Notes: generated by a model not told the origin, from the sequence alone. DNA of 64,000 nucleotides from Incurvaria masculella (GCA_946894095.1 OX335654.1:17369687-17433686); one strand, 5' to 3'; numbered from the stretch's first letter, positions 19,769 to 31,435 are shown. Program-made: numbers and translations.

Positions 19769-20458
19769 ATTATTTTGTTATACGACCAAAAAAAATCCTT
19801 GTAAATACCTACACACAAAATGTACGGGGAGGACGAATTTTTTTAAGCCGTACAATCTACCGCTATAAAAGCGGTTTTGTAGACTCAGGAAACCTGATTG
19901 CTGATTACGACATTCCAGGAATAGGGCTGCACTCTGAATTCGCAGAATTTGCCTACTTTTCACCATTCCCGAAATGCATTAAGCTTCATAATACAATGTT
20001 AACTAGTGCTGATATATTGTACGCTTTGTTACCAACCAAATTAAGAATCTATTTCGAACGTAACATTGCGTGACGTCGTCAGGCAGGTTCTCAACCGGTA
20101 AACTTTACCTGTTAATAATAAAAAAAAACCTGAACGCGGAGAAGGCTCGAACGCACACCCGAGCGTCACTAGCGCATCACAAAATGATAACAGTATCGGA
20201 TAATCCGGTGAAGATCCATTTACTGACGCAACACGCCCGCTCGTAATTGGGAGACAAACGCGTCAGCACACTGCCCACATGTAATCATAACATATGTAAA
20301 ACAACATCTAGGGACGCCGCCCGGCGCCGTCATCTGCATCTTATTAGTCATTATTTTTTATCGTTATGACAGATACGCACATGAATATTATTTACGAATT
20401 AAAACAATAATTTGAACCATTGATGAAAAGGAAGGAGACATGGTACCGGTTATTTTCA
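19769..20458. other. Unassigned DNA
   Basis: No repeat shared within the window. A mildly CpG-rich patch lies at 20130-20330, with no coding support. Confidence 0.35.
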
Positions 20459-20676
20459 AAAAACCGGCCAAGTGCGAGTCGGACTCGCACACGAAGGGTT
20501 CCGTACCATCGTAGAAAAAAAAAAACGAAAAAATCACGTTTTTTGTATGGGAGCCCCCTTTAATTTTAATTATTTTTTAATCTTACCTATTTGTTGTTAT
20601 AGCGGCAAAATAAATACACACTCTGTGAAAATTTCAGCTGTCTACCTGTTACGGTTAGTGAGATACAGCCCTGTGT
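20459..20676 (-). mobile_element. GTCY-MITE copy 6, truncated before the microsatellite
   Basis: The hairpin end and the TTTCAGCTGTCTACC segment are intact, but the copy stops at GATACAGCCCTGTG. The (GACG)n array and the GGGTTCCGT end are absent. Confidence 0.88.
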
Positions 20677-21270
20677 CTACGTCTGTTAGGACTATTTATC
20701 TCAGCCTCGGATTTGAAAATTTTAAGAAATGATCTATTTATGCATTGGCCAAGGCACAATTTTACACGCCGACTGCGAATAAAACTAGCGAAATTGTCTT
20801 TCGGTTTCCCAGCCTCTAAAAGTTGTCAGATTTTATTCAAAAAGTTGTAATCACTCAAGAAAAGTTGATTTTATTTTCCAGTAAAAAATATTTTCCAATG
20901 TTTATCAGCCAATATTTTTCACTCCAATAGGTATATTAAAAAAAATCTGACTTAGATTTCGACAGTACATTTTAGAATCCTTAATTTCAAAAACCTAGCA
21001 AAACATTAAGAACATCATATATATTATATTATATTCTTATATTATAAGAATATTTTATTTGTATATTACTTCTTTCATACATAATATACAGAAGACTTGC
21101 AACTATTTCACCACAGGCCAAACGGTCTATCGGAATGGTATTAATCCACTTAGATATAGTTAAATGTGAATGTTGTATTGTGTATGATTATAGATATTAA
21201 TAAATAAAAAAGAAAAAATCCAAACAGTTACCCCCCATAGTATGGGCAATTGATAGGTTAAACGTCTCTC
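20677..21270. other. Unassigned AT-rich DNA
   Basis: ATTGGCCAAGGCACAATTTT near 20735 is shared with 27180. ATATTCTTATA/TATAAGAATAT at 21031-21053 is a perfect AT palindrome with a 1-nt centre. Confidence 0.4.
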
Positions 21271-21430
21271 ATGCTAAGATTCACAGACCTTTCTCGTGCT
21301 TGGCGTAGCCAAAGTAAAGCTTCCGACTATCAAATTGGACTTTAGTTCCATACATTTTATATCAAAACTGACAGTCGGAAGGCATACTTTCGCTTGGCCA
21401 AGTACAAGTAAGCTTTATGAATCTCAGCAT
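21271..21430. mobile_element. FB-5 small foldback MITE
   Basis: Inverted arms of about 63 bp run from ATGCTAAGATTCACAG and GCCAAAGTAAAGCTTCCGACT at the left to AGTCGGAAGGCATACTTTCG and GAATCTCAGCAT at the right, with substitutions, around a 30-bp core. Single copy in the window. Target duplication not evident. Confidence 0.7.
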
Positions 21431-22351
21431 CCCCAAAGAATGAAAACAAAAACGTAGCTCCCACATCAGCGTGACGCAAGCCATGGGCAGCTGATTTCAT
21501 TCATCTGGCAAATAACGGTGAATTGTCTGAGTCAGGAATGAATGACTCAAGTTCAAACGAAGCCACCTACATCTTACGTGCGGACGATGTTTGCACAGTC
21601 TTACGATATTTGGTTACGGCATTGCGCATTTGAATTTCCTAGCGTTTGTAAGTTTCGTTGCCACCGATTCACTTTCAATCATTCAATCAAGCATGGGCGC
21701 AAGTCGCAACCACAGCACAGAAAAGAAAAGAGAAGTGCCATGTGGTCGTTTCTAGCGACTCCGCCGTATGGCCAAATTCGGCATATAAATGGGAAGCCGG
21801 ACGCGCTTGTAAACATATTTTTTTACATAGTTTCTGATTTGGTTTACATTCTTTGTGATTTGGCCATAGACTTGAAAAAAAATATATTGTGTTCGATCTC
21901 CACCACATATGAATGGAATTTTCAATCGCTTCCATAAAAGTCGACACCTTCAATAAATCTTAAATTTTTCGTTAACTATTTATTTACATAATGCTTGGAG
22001 GGAAGTTAGTCATATTGGCCGGAAAAAAATGATCATACATTTTCTCCGTGGAATCTAATATGGCATATACTACTTAATTAAGTTAATTAATAATTAAAAT
22101 TAGTAATTATTGATGTGGGTTGCATAATTTGATACAAACCTCGTCACAATTTTCTTCAAAATACCCAGCAACCGGTCCGAAATTCATCCCAAAGGTATTC
22201 CTTGTATGGGTGTGTTACTGCATTTAGTACAAGAGATTGCCGTACTTTTGGAAATGTCAAGTCGTAATTATATATAGTGCAGTATGTAGTAGTAGTATAG
22301 TCTAGTGCACTATTGCTTATTTTGTGGTATAGTAGGCATAGGCTCGAGTGT
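21431..22351. other. Unassigned DNA
   Basis: A 131-codon plus frame and the 88-codon frame opposite it (about 21540-21950) have no recognised domains and low-complexity AT sequence around them. Confidence 0.35.
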
Positions 22352-22469
22352 GGGAAGACCACCCACCAGGTGGGACGACGAAAAGCAGTGGTTCCGTATC
22401 GCTGAGGGCCGGGAGGACTGGAGCAAAATTTTAGAAGCGTATATCCAGCAGTGGACGCAAACACGCTGA
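22352..22469 (+). pseudogene. RTE-like retrotransposon ORF2 C-terminus, relic
   Basis: From 22353 the frame reads GRPPTRW at the start, then AEGRE, then EAY.QQWTQTR and a stop TGA at 22467-22469, about 38 codons. This is the conserved C-terminal tail of insect RTE-type endonuclease-reverse transcriptases (family knowledge). About eight residues between RW.DD and the next W are deleted compared with the copy at 58230. No reverse transcriptase core is attached, so it is a 5'-truncated insertion. Confidence 0.7.
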
Positions 22470-23342
22470 CCGACTGAGGCATTATAATATACATCACCGC
22501 AATGTCAGTGGCATGAAAACTTATGTTTCTAGTCGATAAACGATTTATTATAAGGCTCCAACTGACTCCAGCGTCCAGCAAACAAACGATATTAGCGATC
22601 TCCGGAACCACTGAGTTTGCGTTAGGGTTCATTGTTGTATGCACGTGAAAATCGAGCGCGACGAAGTGAAATTTTGGTTTTTGACCTATAAAGTCTACTT
22701 TCTAGAGTGAATTAATATATGTTTCAAGTTTATTCACTAGGTAAATATGTGATCTTTTACCACAAAAAAGAAAATTGTCTAAATCATTTATAGTTTCCAA
22801 GCGCTGGCTTAAAAACCTAGTAAAAAATTCTGAATAGGTGTTTACGAACATATTTTTTCTAAAGAATATAAGCAACTTATTAAAACCGTTTTGCGGTCAA
22901 ACACTAGAAAATAGTCTTAACTTTGATATTTCGGATATTTTTTTACCGGTGTTTATGCTTAACCGACGCTGAGATAAAATAAAAATAAACCCAAAGTGTT
23001 GAAGGTTAGCGTCATATGGAGCCTTAAATCGACAGATCGTTTTCAAAAGTGCGTCTATCTCTTGGGCTATTTGGAATGTATCACCAATGTTTGTCAAGCA
23101 GGTAGCTGATGAATGGTGCAGACACGGAAGGTAGGCGGTGCGACGGTGTGTAAGTATGCAGGTTCACGTGTAAGTATGAATGGATAGCTGTGCCATAACA
23201 TGCTGTTTTGTGTTTGGTTGTGCATCCTCGAAATATGGTCATTGACGTCATTGTTAGTAATAAATTTAAATGCTTTGAATATATGAAAATAATTAAATTA
23301 GGAGTCGTGCTGAAGGTTCAGTATGGTCTGGATGGAGCATGT
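22470..23342. other. Unassigned AT-rich DNA
   Basis: Nothing recognised; a minus-strand 162-codon frame at 22156-22644 overlaps the RTE relic on the other strand and looks fortuitous. Confidence 0.35.
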
Positions 23343-23830
23343 ATAAATAATAGTTTAAAAAAACTAAAAAAACACGCTTTTATAGCTAACCGAACCAAAA
23401 AATATAAAATAATTTTTAATTTTAAAGAGTTTATATCACAGTAGTAGAAGATCGAACAATCAATCAGAATTTATCACCTCAAAATAAAATTATAATAAAG
23501 TTTAAGTTATTAACAAAATAATTCAATTCAGCGGAAAAAGCGTGGGGTGCTTGATAAAGTAAATGTAACAATCATTCTATTGGCAACTATCTATGAGAGG
23601 AGAGTTATGAAAGTAGTAAAATGCACCCCACGCTTTTTCCGCTGAATTGAATTATTTTGTTAATAACTTAAACTTTATTATAATTTTATTTTGAGGTGAT
23701 AAATTCTGATTGATTGTTCGATCTTCTACTACTGTGATATAAACTCTTTAAAATTAAAAATTATTTTATATTTTTTGGTTCGGTTAGCTATAAAAGCGTG
23801 TTTTTTTAGTTTTTTTAAACTATTATTTAT
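23343..23830. repeat. Perfect 208-bp inverted repeat with 72-bp spacer
   Basis: Arms 23343-23550 and 23623-23830 are reverse complements with no mismatch that I can find, including the GC-richer ends CGGAAAAAGCGTGGGGTGC and GCACCCCACGCTTTTTCCG next to the spacer (23551-23622). A transcript would fold into a 208-bp hairpin, a possible source of endogenous siRNA. The outer end of the right arm (CTATAAAAGCGTG) and the sequence after it (ACTACAGAGGATCTATA) match the neighbouring tandem array; the flank of the left arm does not, so the left arm looks like the inverted duplicate. Confidence 0.95.
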
Positions 23831-23869
23831 TTTTCATTTTTTAGTTTGATTTATCAATTAGTTATTATT

Positions 23870-25300
23870 ACTACAGAGGATCTATAGAATAATGAATTAA
23901 TCCTGGCGGTCCTAATAAGGATAATGGGAAACTGTTATGAAATTATTGCATTGTCATCGGTCCTTGATACGTATGCAAAGTTTCAAATTAAAGACTTCTG
24001 GAAACTGGTGAAAATTTATCTCAAAGATTCCATTACATTCATATTTTATTTTTTTTTTGCGACCTGACATGGATGGCTAATACCACACAATTACCGTTAT
24101 GATATTAGCCCAATACACCACATTCCCGAAGGAATTAGGTGCCATGCCAGGACCTTCCCTTTATGAGCACGGCTACATTGAACTGGATGGAAAACACGGA
24201 CAATTTTTCATTGCCGCTTCGACCATCTTTTCATCCAATGCGATGGTACCAACCCGGGCGGGCTTAAACCCTACCACCTAGTAGGGGAAGGGGACCTACA
24301 GTTTTACATGGATTCCGAACCATGGAGCAGCTCGTATTCGTGACGAAATGCACTTATCGAACTCTGAAAGAGAAAGACAGTTGCAACAGGTGCAAGTTGG
24401 TATTGAACCCGGGCCTCTGGTACGCTAGGCCAGTCCCCGCGCCACTAGGCTACGAGCCGCTCATAGATGTATACAACCCAAGCTTATATAAAAGCGTGTT
24501 TTTAATAACTAGCTCTGTCTCTTTTATTACTCCACTACAGAGGATCTATAAAAGAATGTATTAATCCTGGCGGTCCTAATAAGGATAATGGGATACTGTT
24601 ATGAAATTATTGCATTGTCATCGGTCCTTGATACGTATGCAAAGTTTCAAATTAATCAGACTTCTGGAAAATGGTGAAAATTAATCTCAAAGATTCCATT
24701 ATTACATACATAGTTACATACAACCCAAGCTAATAATAAAAGCGTGTTATCCTGGCGGTCCTAATAAGGATAATGGGAAACTGTTATGAAATTATTGCAT
24801 TGTCATCGGTCCTTGATACGTATGCAAAGTTTCAAATTAATCAGACTTCTGGAAAATGGTGAAAATTAATCTCAAAGATTCCATTATTACATACATAGTT
24901 ACATACAACCCAAGCTAATAATAAAAGCGTGTTATCCTCGCGGTCCTAATAAGGATAATGGGATACTGTTATGAAATTATTGCATTGTCATCGGTCCTTG
25001 ATACGTATGCAAAGTTTCAAATTAATCAGACTTCTGGAAAATGGTGAAAATTAATTTCAAAGATTCCATTATTACATACATAGTTACATACAACCCAAGC
25101 TAATAATAAAAGCGTGTTATCCTGGCGGTCCTAATAAGGATAATGGGAAACTGTTATGAAATTATTGCATTGTCATCGGTCCTTGATACGTATGCAAAGT
25201 TTCAAATTAATCAGACTTCTGGAAACTGGTGAAAATTAAGTTCAAAGATTCCGTTACATAGATACATACATAGATACAACCCAAGCAAATAAAAGCGTGT
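23870..25300 (+). repeat. 185-bp tandem array (F), five units, split by a SINE
   Basis: Units begin TCCTGGCGGTCCTAATAAGG at 23901, 24565, 24750, 24935 (as TCCTCG) and 25120. The last four follow at exactly 185 bp. Each contains GAAATTATTGCATTGTCATC, GATACGTATGCAAAG and CAACCCAAGC, and ends AAAAGCGTGTTA. The first unit carries the SINE at 24046-24462 and both long-form units are preceded by CTACAGAGGATCTATA. No frame stays open across units. Confidence 0.93.
24046..24462 (-). mobile_element. SINE-T inserted in the first F unit
   Basis: Near full-length: poly(T) at about 24048-24058, body, and the tRNA-like head ending CTACGAGCC at right. Very similar to the copy at 1391-1800; a 4-5 bp insertion (TTGCAACAGG versus TGG) is near 24381. 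Its young look and its position inside one unit only show that it inserted after the array formed or during its expansion. Confidence 0.9.
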
Positions 25301-25381
25301 TAAAAATTTAGAAAAAAATACATTCTCTACATTCCTCATATTATCTATTACACCCCACTTTTTATATACAATGTTTTTTTT

Positions 25382-25682
25382 ACACAGAACGCAAAAAGTG
25401 TTGCACTTTAAGGCACGAATTCGTCAAAAATACTAAATATAGCCATAGTAGTTGCAGCGAAAACATACTCACAATTTCAGGTTTAATGGTTTCGTTGTAA
25501 TTGCCGATTAGAAGTTTTACACCGTTAGATGGCGCTGTTAAATAAAAATCGTGTTTAAATAAATTGTAACAAAACCAATAATCCTGACATTGTGAAATTG
25601 TTTTCGCTGCAAGTAATATGACTATATTAAACTTTTATTGTGAATTCGTGGCTTAAAGTGCAATACTTTTTGCGTTATGTGT
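25382..25682. mobile_element. FB-4 foldback element, ~112-bp arms
   Basis: The left arm (ACACAGAACGCAAAAAGTG, TGCACTTTAAGGCACGAATTC, TTGCAGCGAAAAC) and right arm (GTTTTCGCTGCAAG, GAATTCGTGGCTTAAAGTGCA, CTTTTTGCGTTATGTGT) are imperfect inverted copies. The core is ~75 bp. No second copy in the window; transposase absent. Confidence 0.8.
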
Positions 25683-26728
25683 GCCAAGAACTTTATATGG
25701 GTCGGAACAGCCTTAAGGCTGATTTTTCAATAGTCTCATTTACGTTTCTGCTTGACCATCGGTTATAGTAAGTCCATATTTGTATTAGTAAAATTACAGT
25801 AATGCTTATCCGTCTTTTGACACACTTAAATTTCTGTCCAATAAGTACTATCTGAGCATTGCAAAATCGGCCCTTAATAAAATAAAATAAGTTCACTTGA
25901 AAGCGATTTACACACCAGCTAGTATTTTTCATTCTCATTCATAGATATAGTTACAGAAAGCTATTTTTATTTAAATGAATTTATCTGATAAATACTAAGT
26001 AAACCGTAAATACTTGTATCTTTACCAAAAAAATATGTTGACGAATTTAATTTACAGGCAAGTCGTTTCGGATATAATTTCCTTTAGTTCTTAGATTTTC
26101 TTTTTGGGAATTTTTCTGTGATGAATTTATTCGTTCCGAAACATTTAATTAGTGAGATATTGATCCAAAGGACATATGTATAAACTAATTTACGGCATAA
26201 GAACATGGCAATAATGCGTACAGTTATTGCGCAACAAAAAACCTATTACGAAATGAATATAGCAAAACCCCGCTTTAGTGGGGTTTCCTCGTTCTTGTCT
26301 TAACATCATCGTTTAGCGGCACTGCATCAATTATACTCTCCCCATCAGAAACCCAGGACTCAATTCTGCCCCGACGGTGCAGCGACACAGGACAATTAAA
26401 TTATCTTGTGAGTCATCACTGGTTCCCGTGACGTCACAGCAGTATGAGCGTCGGATTGGATGAGTACTTATGGCGATGATGACTGAAGTGACTGCCATGA
26501 TTCATTCCAGACTCATTCTGGATGGAGGAGGACCTCCAGATTATTTTCTCGGAAGTGTGAAGCACTGCGGAAGTACTACATACCTACTGACTGTTTTCGG
26601 CGGCAACGCTCGCGTGGAATTCGTGTTTTCCAAATCGCCTGTTTTTAAATTGTTTCCATTATACATCTCTGTGTTGAGAGCGTCATTATTGAAGGCTTAC
26701 GGACCAACCGATTGCTTCTTTTATTTGT
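25683..26728. other. Unassigned DNA with hairpin and CRE
   Basis: AAACCCC.../GGGGTTT forms a short hairpin at about 26269-26287, and a CRE (TGACGTCA) lies at 26429-26436. A 92-codon plus frame (26470-26748) runs into the GTCY-MITE and has no recognised domain. Confidence 0.35.
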
Positions 26729-27001
26729 GTTCCGTACCCAAAGGGTGAAAACGGAACCCTATTACTAAGCCTCCGCTGTCCGTCCGTCCGTCCGTCACAG
26801 GGCTGTATCTCATGAACCGTAATAGGTAGGCAGCTGAAATTTTCACAGAGTGTGTATTTATTTTACCTATATGACAGCAAATACGTAACATCAAAAAATA
26901 ATAAATATTAAAGAAGGGACCCATACAAAAAACGTGATTTTTAGGTGTTGATGGTACGGAACCCTTCTTGTGTGAGTCGGACTCGCACTTGGCCGGTTTT
27001 T
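26729..27001 (+). mobile_element. GTCY-MITE copy 7
   Basis: Complete plus-orientation copy with a short microsatellite (three GTCC units) and the hairpin variant GTGAGTCGGACTCGCAC at about 26971-26987. Confidence 0.9.
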
Positions 27002-27559
27002 ATTTATATGATATAAGGTGAGGCAAGGTGATGGTCCAGACGGTATATAATTCCTGAACCAACGAATGTGATATATATGAAGAATTCACCGTGAAGAAAA
27101 GATACATACATCAATTAAGGCTGTCGTGAAGTCACTGGAAATCTAAGATTAATTTTTTTTAAGAAATTCATTCTTTGTCCATTGGCCAAGGCAAAATTTT
27201 TGCATGGCGTCTTAGTCTTCCAACATTTCCTTATACCCGTACATTTTGTCAGATTTAAATCATTTTATTAGCACTTGAAAAAGCTTCATTCTACGTCAGT
27301 ATGTTTCGATTTTTCTGTGAATATCTGTATTTTTCAGTAAAAAAAATCCCGCATTGCAATTACATACTTACCATAGACTGTAAGCATACTAAATGAAGGG
27401 TCCAGTTGCTGCGCGGTTTCCTAGTTGCGTTGAATTCTTTTCGTACTGTACTTCGCTTCCACTTAAGTAAAGGTTTGTGTACATCATTAAAAATTATATG
27501 TGTATTCAATAATATAAAAAAAGCAAATACTTTTTAAAAGCAGATCATCTTAATCTTGA
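27002..27559. other. Mostly unassigned DNA
   Basis: CACCGTGAAG...CATCAATTAA near 27087 is a Y-element arm trace, and CATTGGCCAAGGCAAAATTTT near 27180 recurs at 20734. Otherwise nothing named. Confidence 0.35.
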
Positions 27560-27760
27560 TTTTACGGCTTACTCGTCGTCGCCGTAAATATGTTGACGCC
27601 AACTCCGCTATTTCATCCAAATCGGTAGTCCAAGTTTGATTTTGACAGGTCGAAGAAACTACATAAAACTACAGAATAAGTAGTAAAACGTGTATGGGTC
27701 TGACGTTTTTACGCAACTTCGAAGTTCTGTACACGCCAATTTAGGTGAGAACTCCGACTC
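27560..27760 (+). mobile_element. FB-1 right-arm fragment
   Basis: GCCGTAAATATGTTGACGCC, AAATCGGTAGTCCAAGTTTG and ACGCCAATTTAGGTGAGAAC align in order with the FB-1 right arm. It is more diverged than the other copies. Confidence 0.7.
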
Positions 27761-28720
27761 AGATAAACCACATAATTGTTCAGATAGAATCTGAGGGTTG
27801 AAAAAACCCTTATTTAAAGTTTTTTCACCAATATTAGTGAAAACTTATGACAAGTTTTGTTGAAACGTTGACTTTTAAATATTTAATATTCCAGACTTAT
27901 CGAAACGAATTGAGTAACATTCGGACGGTATATATAATTAAAATGCTGATTATTTTCCATGATCTGCTCTCTATGCTCCTCTGACCCTTGGTGAATACAT
28001 ATTTTAATTTAAAGATCTCTACAAAGCATCGCGAGGCGTTCTAGCAAGTTTGTCTAGATGACACAGCGATTGGCTCGGCACTCACTATGCGTACCTAAAA
28101 ACATCATTGGCCGAAACGAGGTTGTCAATAGTCAACCGCTGGGTACCCTGAGGCGTTATATTGCTGTTTGGGAACCACACACACATGATAATGTTTTTGT
28201 TTGTTAAGAGGTTATAGCACCTGATCGCTTTCAGTTCCATAAGGGCGTAAGTGAAATCACATTTTATTACTTTTACATATAACAAACGATTTTGAATTTT
28301 CAAAAATATCAAAGATAAATAGATTGTTTAGCTGTTTTTAAACATAAAATGTATTTGAGGTTCCCATTATTTGTTCAAACTATTTTATTAATTTTATGCA
28401 TACGTTTGAGCAATCACAGCATCAGGGTCTTACATAAATATTAGTCTTTAAATTATATCTGGGCCAATAATCTACAAATATACTTTTTTGATTATCAAAA
28501 TTAGTTGTACTTACATTAAAATAAAAAAATAAAGGATGTTTTACTTACATCCTTATTCAACTGAATTCAATCAGGTGATAAAACCACCTTAAAAATCTCT
28601 ACAACCGTAACGTAGTTGCAGGTTTGTACAAGATACTATACTCTATGTTAATCAAAAATACTACCTACATCTATAAATTGCCTGGCCGATTAGCGTATCG
28701 CTGCTATCTCGATCTAAACT
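27761..28720. other. Mostly unassigned DNA
   Basis: The X repeat in reverse lies at 28207-28265. No coding signal. Confidence 0.35.
28207..28265 (-). repeat. X dispersed repeat, second copy
   Basis: In reverse it reads TTCACTTACGCCCTTATGGA and CAGGTGCTATAACC, matching 10895-10945. Confidence 0.5.
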
Positions 28721-28724
28721 TGAG

Positions 28725-28912
28725 CAGATCTCCTACGCATGGCAACAGCACACACCCACAGCAGCCGCGTCGCCGCCGCCGCCGCCCCGCGCCGCGCGCC
28801 GATCGACGCGTGCGGTGACGTGCGCAAGGTCGCGCACGTGAACGTACCCACGCGCTGGCGCGGTCGCGCGCCGCCCGTAGGGTTGCCACCTCTCCCAGAT
28901 TCCACCGGAATC
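28725..28912. other. CpG-rich island
   Basis: Very CG-dense DNA, including (CGC)n-like GCCGCCGCCGCC and GGTCGCGCGCCGCC, lies between AT-rich flanks. Open frames exist on both strands because stop codons are rare in such sequence, so they are not evidence of coding. It may be a promoter or first exon. Confidence 0.45.
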
Positions 28913-29190
28913 ACACATTTTTTTTTTTTTTTATTTATTTACATTCGACCGTTTTCAAAACGGTATTGTAAAAAACACTATATAATTTACACAGTTATTA
29001 CTAAAATGTAGCTAATACTATTTACTAATACTACTTAAATTAACATTAAAAACACAATCCTTGATGACCAATACAGCAATAAAATTTCACAAATGAAAAT
29101 AAAATGTTCAACCTCCCCGCAGTATTTGGTGATAGTATAATTATAACATATTTTTCGATATAATTATTAGTGCCGGTGCGAAGCCCTTTT
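28913..29190. other. Poly(T)-led AT-rich stretch
   Basis: A 14-base T run (28918-28932) followed by AT-rich DNA looks like the 3' end of a minus-strand retroposon, but no body match is present. ACCGTTTT/AAAACGGT at 28948-28964 is a short palindrome. Confidence 0.35.
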
Positions 29191-29194
29191 TTTT

Positions 29195-29460
29195 CTTAGC
29201 CCTCCATGAGCTCTTTTTTTTATTTCTCCTGATGCACAATTCATGCATGAGTTTTTCTTCAGTCTTCCTCACTAATGCGGAGTTCATGACGAGCTTTTTT
29301 GATAGTTCTCATAACTAATGCGAAATTCAAACATGAGCTTTCGCTTAGTCCTCCTGACTAATGCAAAGTTCATGCATACGTTTTGTTCCGAAAGTCCTAC
29401 CACCGCAAAATTCATGCAAGCGCTTTTTCTTTCTTCTCCCGATGCAAATAATGCGTGGGT
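29195..29460 (+). repeat. Degenerate tandem repeat, ~60-bp period, about five units
   Basis: The sentence CTAATGC.AA.TTCATGCA.GAGCTTTT.CTTAGTCCTCCTGA recurs with many substitutions at about 29200, 29245, 29290, 29345 and 29410. Unit length varies by a few bases. No frame is conserved between units. Confidence 0.65.
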
Positions 29461-31020
29461 TTTTTACTTACATGTACTCCAAAGGTGGCAACCCTAGCCT
29501 TACCCGTCGCACCGTCGCGGGGACGCCCCTTCTTTTGGCGAAGCGCACTTCTATACTATGCAGTTTACTTGTCCTCGACGAATTTCTCTTTCTTGCACCT
29601 CAGAAGCACGGACTTTGTAATGAATTTATTTTTCCCGTGCGTCATGGATTTTCTGGATTCGCTCGCGGCGCGGTTGGGGGGGGGGGGCTCTCAGTTCTCT
29701 GATCATAAGCATCAACACTGGGCGTGGGACATTGTAAAGAAAACTAATTTTGGCCACGGTTTTTCATTGTTTTATAAATGGAAACATATTATAAAATTGA
29801 TCGGCCGTATTCTAAAGAGCTACATTCAAATTCTGTAGAATTATTTCAGCAGTGGTAATTAAATTTGGAAAGTTAACAAAATCTAGCTAGTTAACATATT
29901 CTAACATTGAGCTATTTTAAAATTTAAAAAATATTGTGATGATTTTACTGGCTGCAACCAAACATATAAACCGCACATTAGCAAAAATATTCAGAAGTGT
30001 GAATTAGTGTATGATCTGGAAAGAACAAGGTTCTTCTGTGTGGTAAGAAACCACAAGACGACAACATCACCACCACAATAATTAGAAAGAGCACTTGACA
30101 GACGGAAGTGTACATCTTAGTACGTCTTGCACGCTTTTTTGTATATTTAGGTGATTTTTCCAGATTAGACGTCCAGTGGAGTGACGTCGGCAGGGATTTC
30201 CGACTCGCATTGTGGGAGCTCGCGCAGTCATAGCCGACTGCAAATTGAACCTTGTCTTCATTTATGTACGTTGCCAAATAGAGCTCAATTTGTAGTACGA
30301 ACCCCCCTATGCGTCACAGCACTGCTATAGCTCGACCACTCTACAATGACTGCACCATGAGGAAGGCTTAGGGTAATGGGGCATTGGCGGAGACGGCATT
30401 AGGAATTAATAACCCCAGTCCAAGTTGCATTAGTGTAATAATATTTACATCCCTTTAGTAGAGATATTTCATTTTACGAAGTCCCAAGAGGAAAGAGGGA
30501 AGGAAATTCAGTCGACGTATTTTCTTCCTGGAGTTTGCTGTCGACCAGATGCCTTCCGCACCACCGCCTACCTCCTACCTTTAGGGAGTTCTTAAATTGA
30601 AAGAAAGCCAAATTGATCATGGCAAACGTTCACGTTATATCAATATCATACTTACATAAATACAATTTCGGGTTAAACAACAAAATTCATTCAAAATTCA
30701 AATTCACTCAAATTCAAACAAGAAACATTTCGTCTAAACCTAGAATTTAAATTCGATTCTGACTAAGTTACCTGAACGATTGCTGAGCGGAATGTGCAAT
30801 GAAATGTACTATCTGAATAATATACATATATAAAGGTATAACGGAGCTAATACCGAGCCCCTCCTCTCACCTCAAGCAGACTCTTCGCAGTGTTGCCAGC
30901 CTGTACCCGTTATAGACACTAAACGTTATTCCGAACATGCTGAATCATTGTTCTTGGTCACTTTAAGAAGAATGATTCAGCATGTTCAAAATAACGAACA
31001 ACTTGGTAACTATAAGGTCC
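29461..31020. other. Unassigned DNA with short GC-rich patch
   Basis: CG-rich DNA at 29500-29530 and an 11-base G run at 29678-29688. Between 29830 and 31020 no repeat, RNA or domain is recognised. Confidence 0.35.
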
Positions 31021-31155
31021 TTGCGTGCGGTGACGCTTGGTTCGGGTCACCTCTTTCCCGAAAATATGGTTGAGAGAAGCGGTGGCTGTACCCAGCGTGA
31101 TCCTCCTAAACGGGTGCTGTTTGTGGGGATTGGCTTTCTCCAACGGGGAGGCCGG
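31021..31155 (+). repeat. AA dispersed repeat, copy 1
   Basis: GGGTCACCTCTTTCCCGAAA, TATGGTTGAGAGAAGC, AAACGGGTGCTGTTTGTGGG match, in reverse, the stretch at 49540-49680. It looks like part of an unidentified retroelement; a short frame is not conserved between the copies. Confidence 0.6.
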
Positions 31156-31199
31156 CTGCCAAACTTTGCCACAGATGGCACCACGTAAAACTGTGCCAC

Positions 31200-31400
31200 A
31201 GTTTTATTTCAAGGTTTCAGGTTGTTGACCTTATTAACTGAGTTAATATGAATACCTGAAATGAAATGGATGTAAAACATGGACAATCTTATTGCCATTT
31301 CAATTATCTATTATTCAATTTGACACCCTTCCACCCAACAAGGAAGTTTAACGTGAAATCGGAACCACGGCCAACTTTAACGTTCAAGAACCCACTGTTG
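31200..31400 (-). mobile_element. SINE-5S body fragment, degenerate
   Basis: In reverse, GGCCGTGGTTCCGATT, ATGGCAATAAGATTGTCCAT and ACATCCATTTCATTTCAGG follow the SINE order. Confidence 0.5.
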
Positions 31401-31435
31401 CTTAGCCCCTAGATCCTTTTTGTACAGCTAATGGT

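Noticed and set aside
20461..20520. GTCY-MITE hairpin end read as a tRNA-derived SINE head
   Set aside because: AGTCGG and GGTTCCGTACC faintly resemble A and B boxes, but the spacing is too short and no tRNA arms form.
22156..22644. 162-codon minus-strand frame, the longest in the window
   Set aside because: It lies opposite an RTE ORF2 relic and shows no domain, signal or codon bias I can recognise.
23870..25300. CRISPR-like array
   Set aside because: Units are 185 bp of continuous similarity with no short repeat/unique spacer pattern, and the DNA is eukaryotic.
28739..29011. 90-codon frame in the CpG island as an N-terminal exon
   Set aside because: It continues into a poly(T)-led AT-rich stretch, which is not protein-like.
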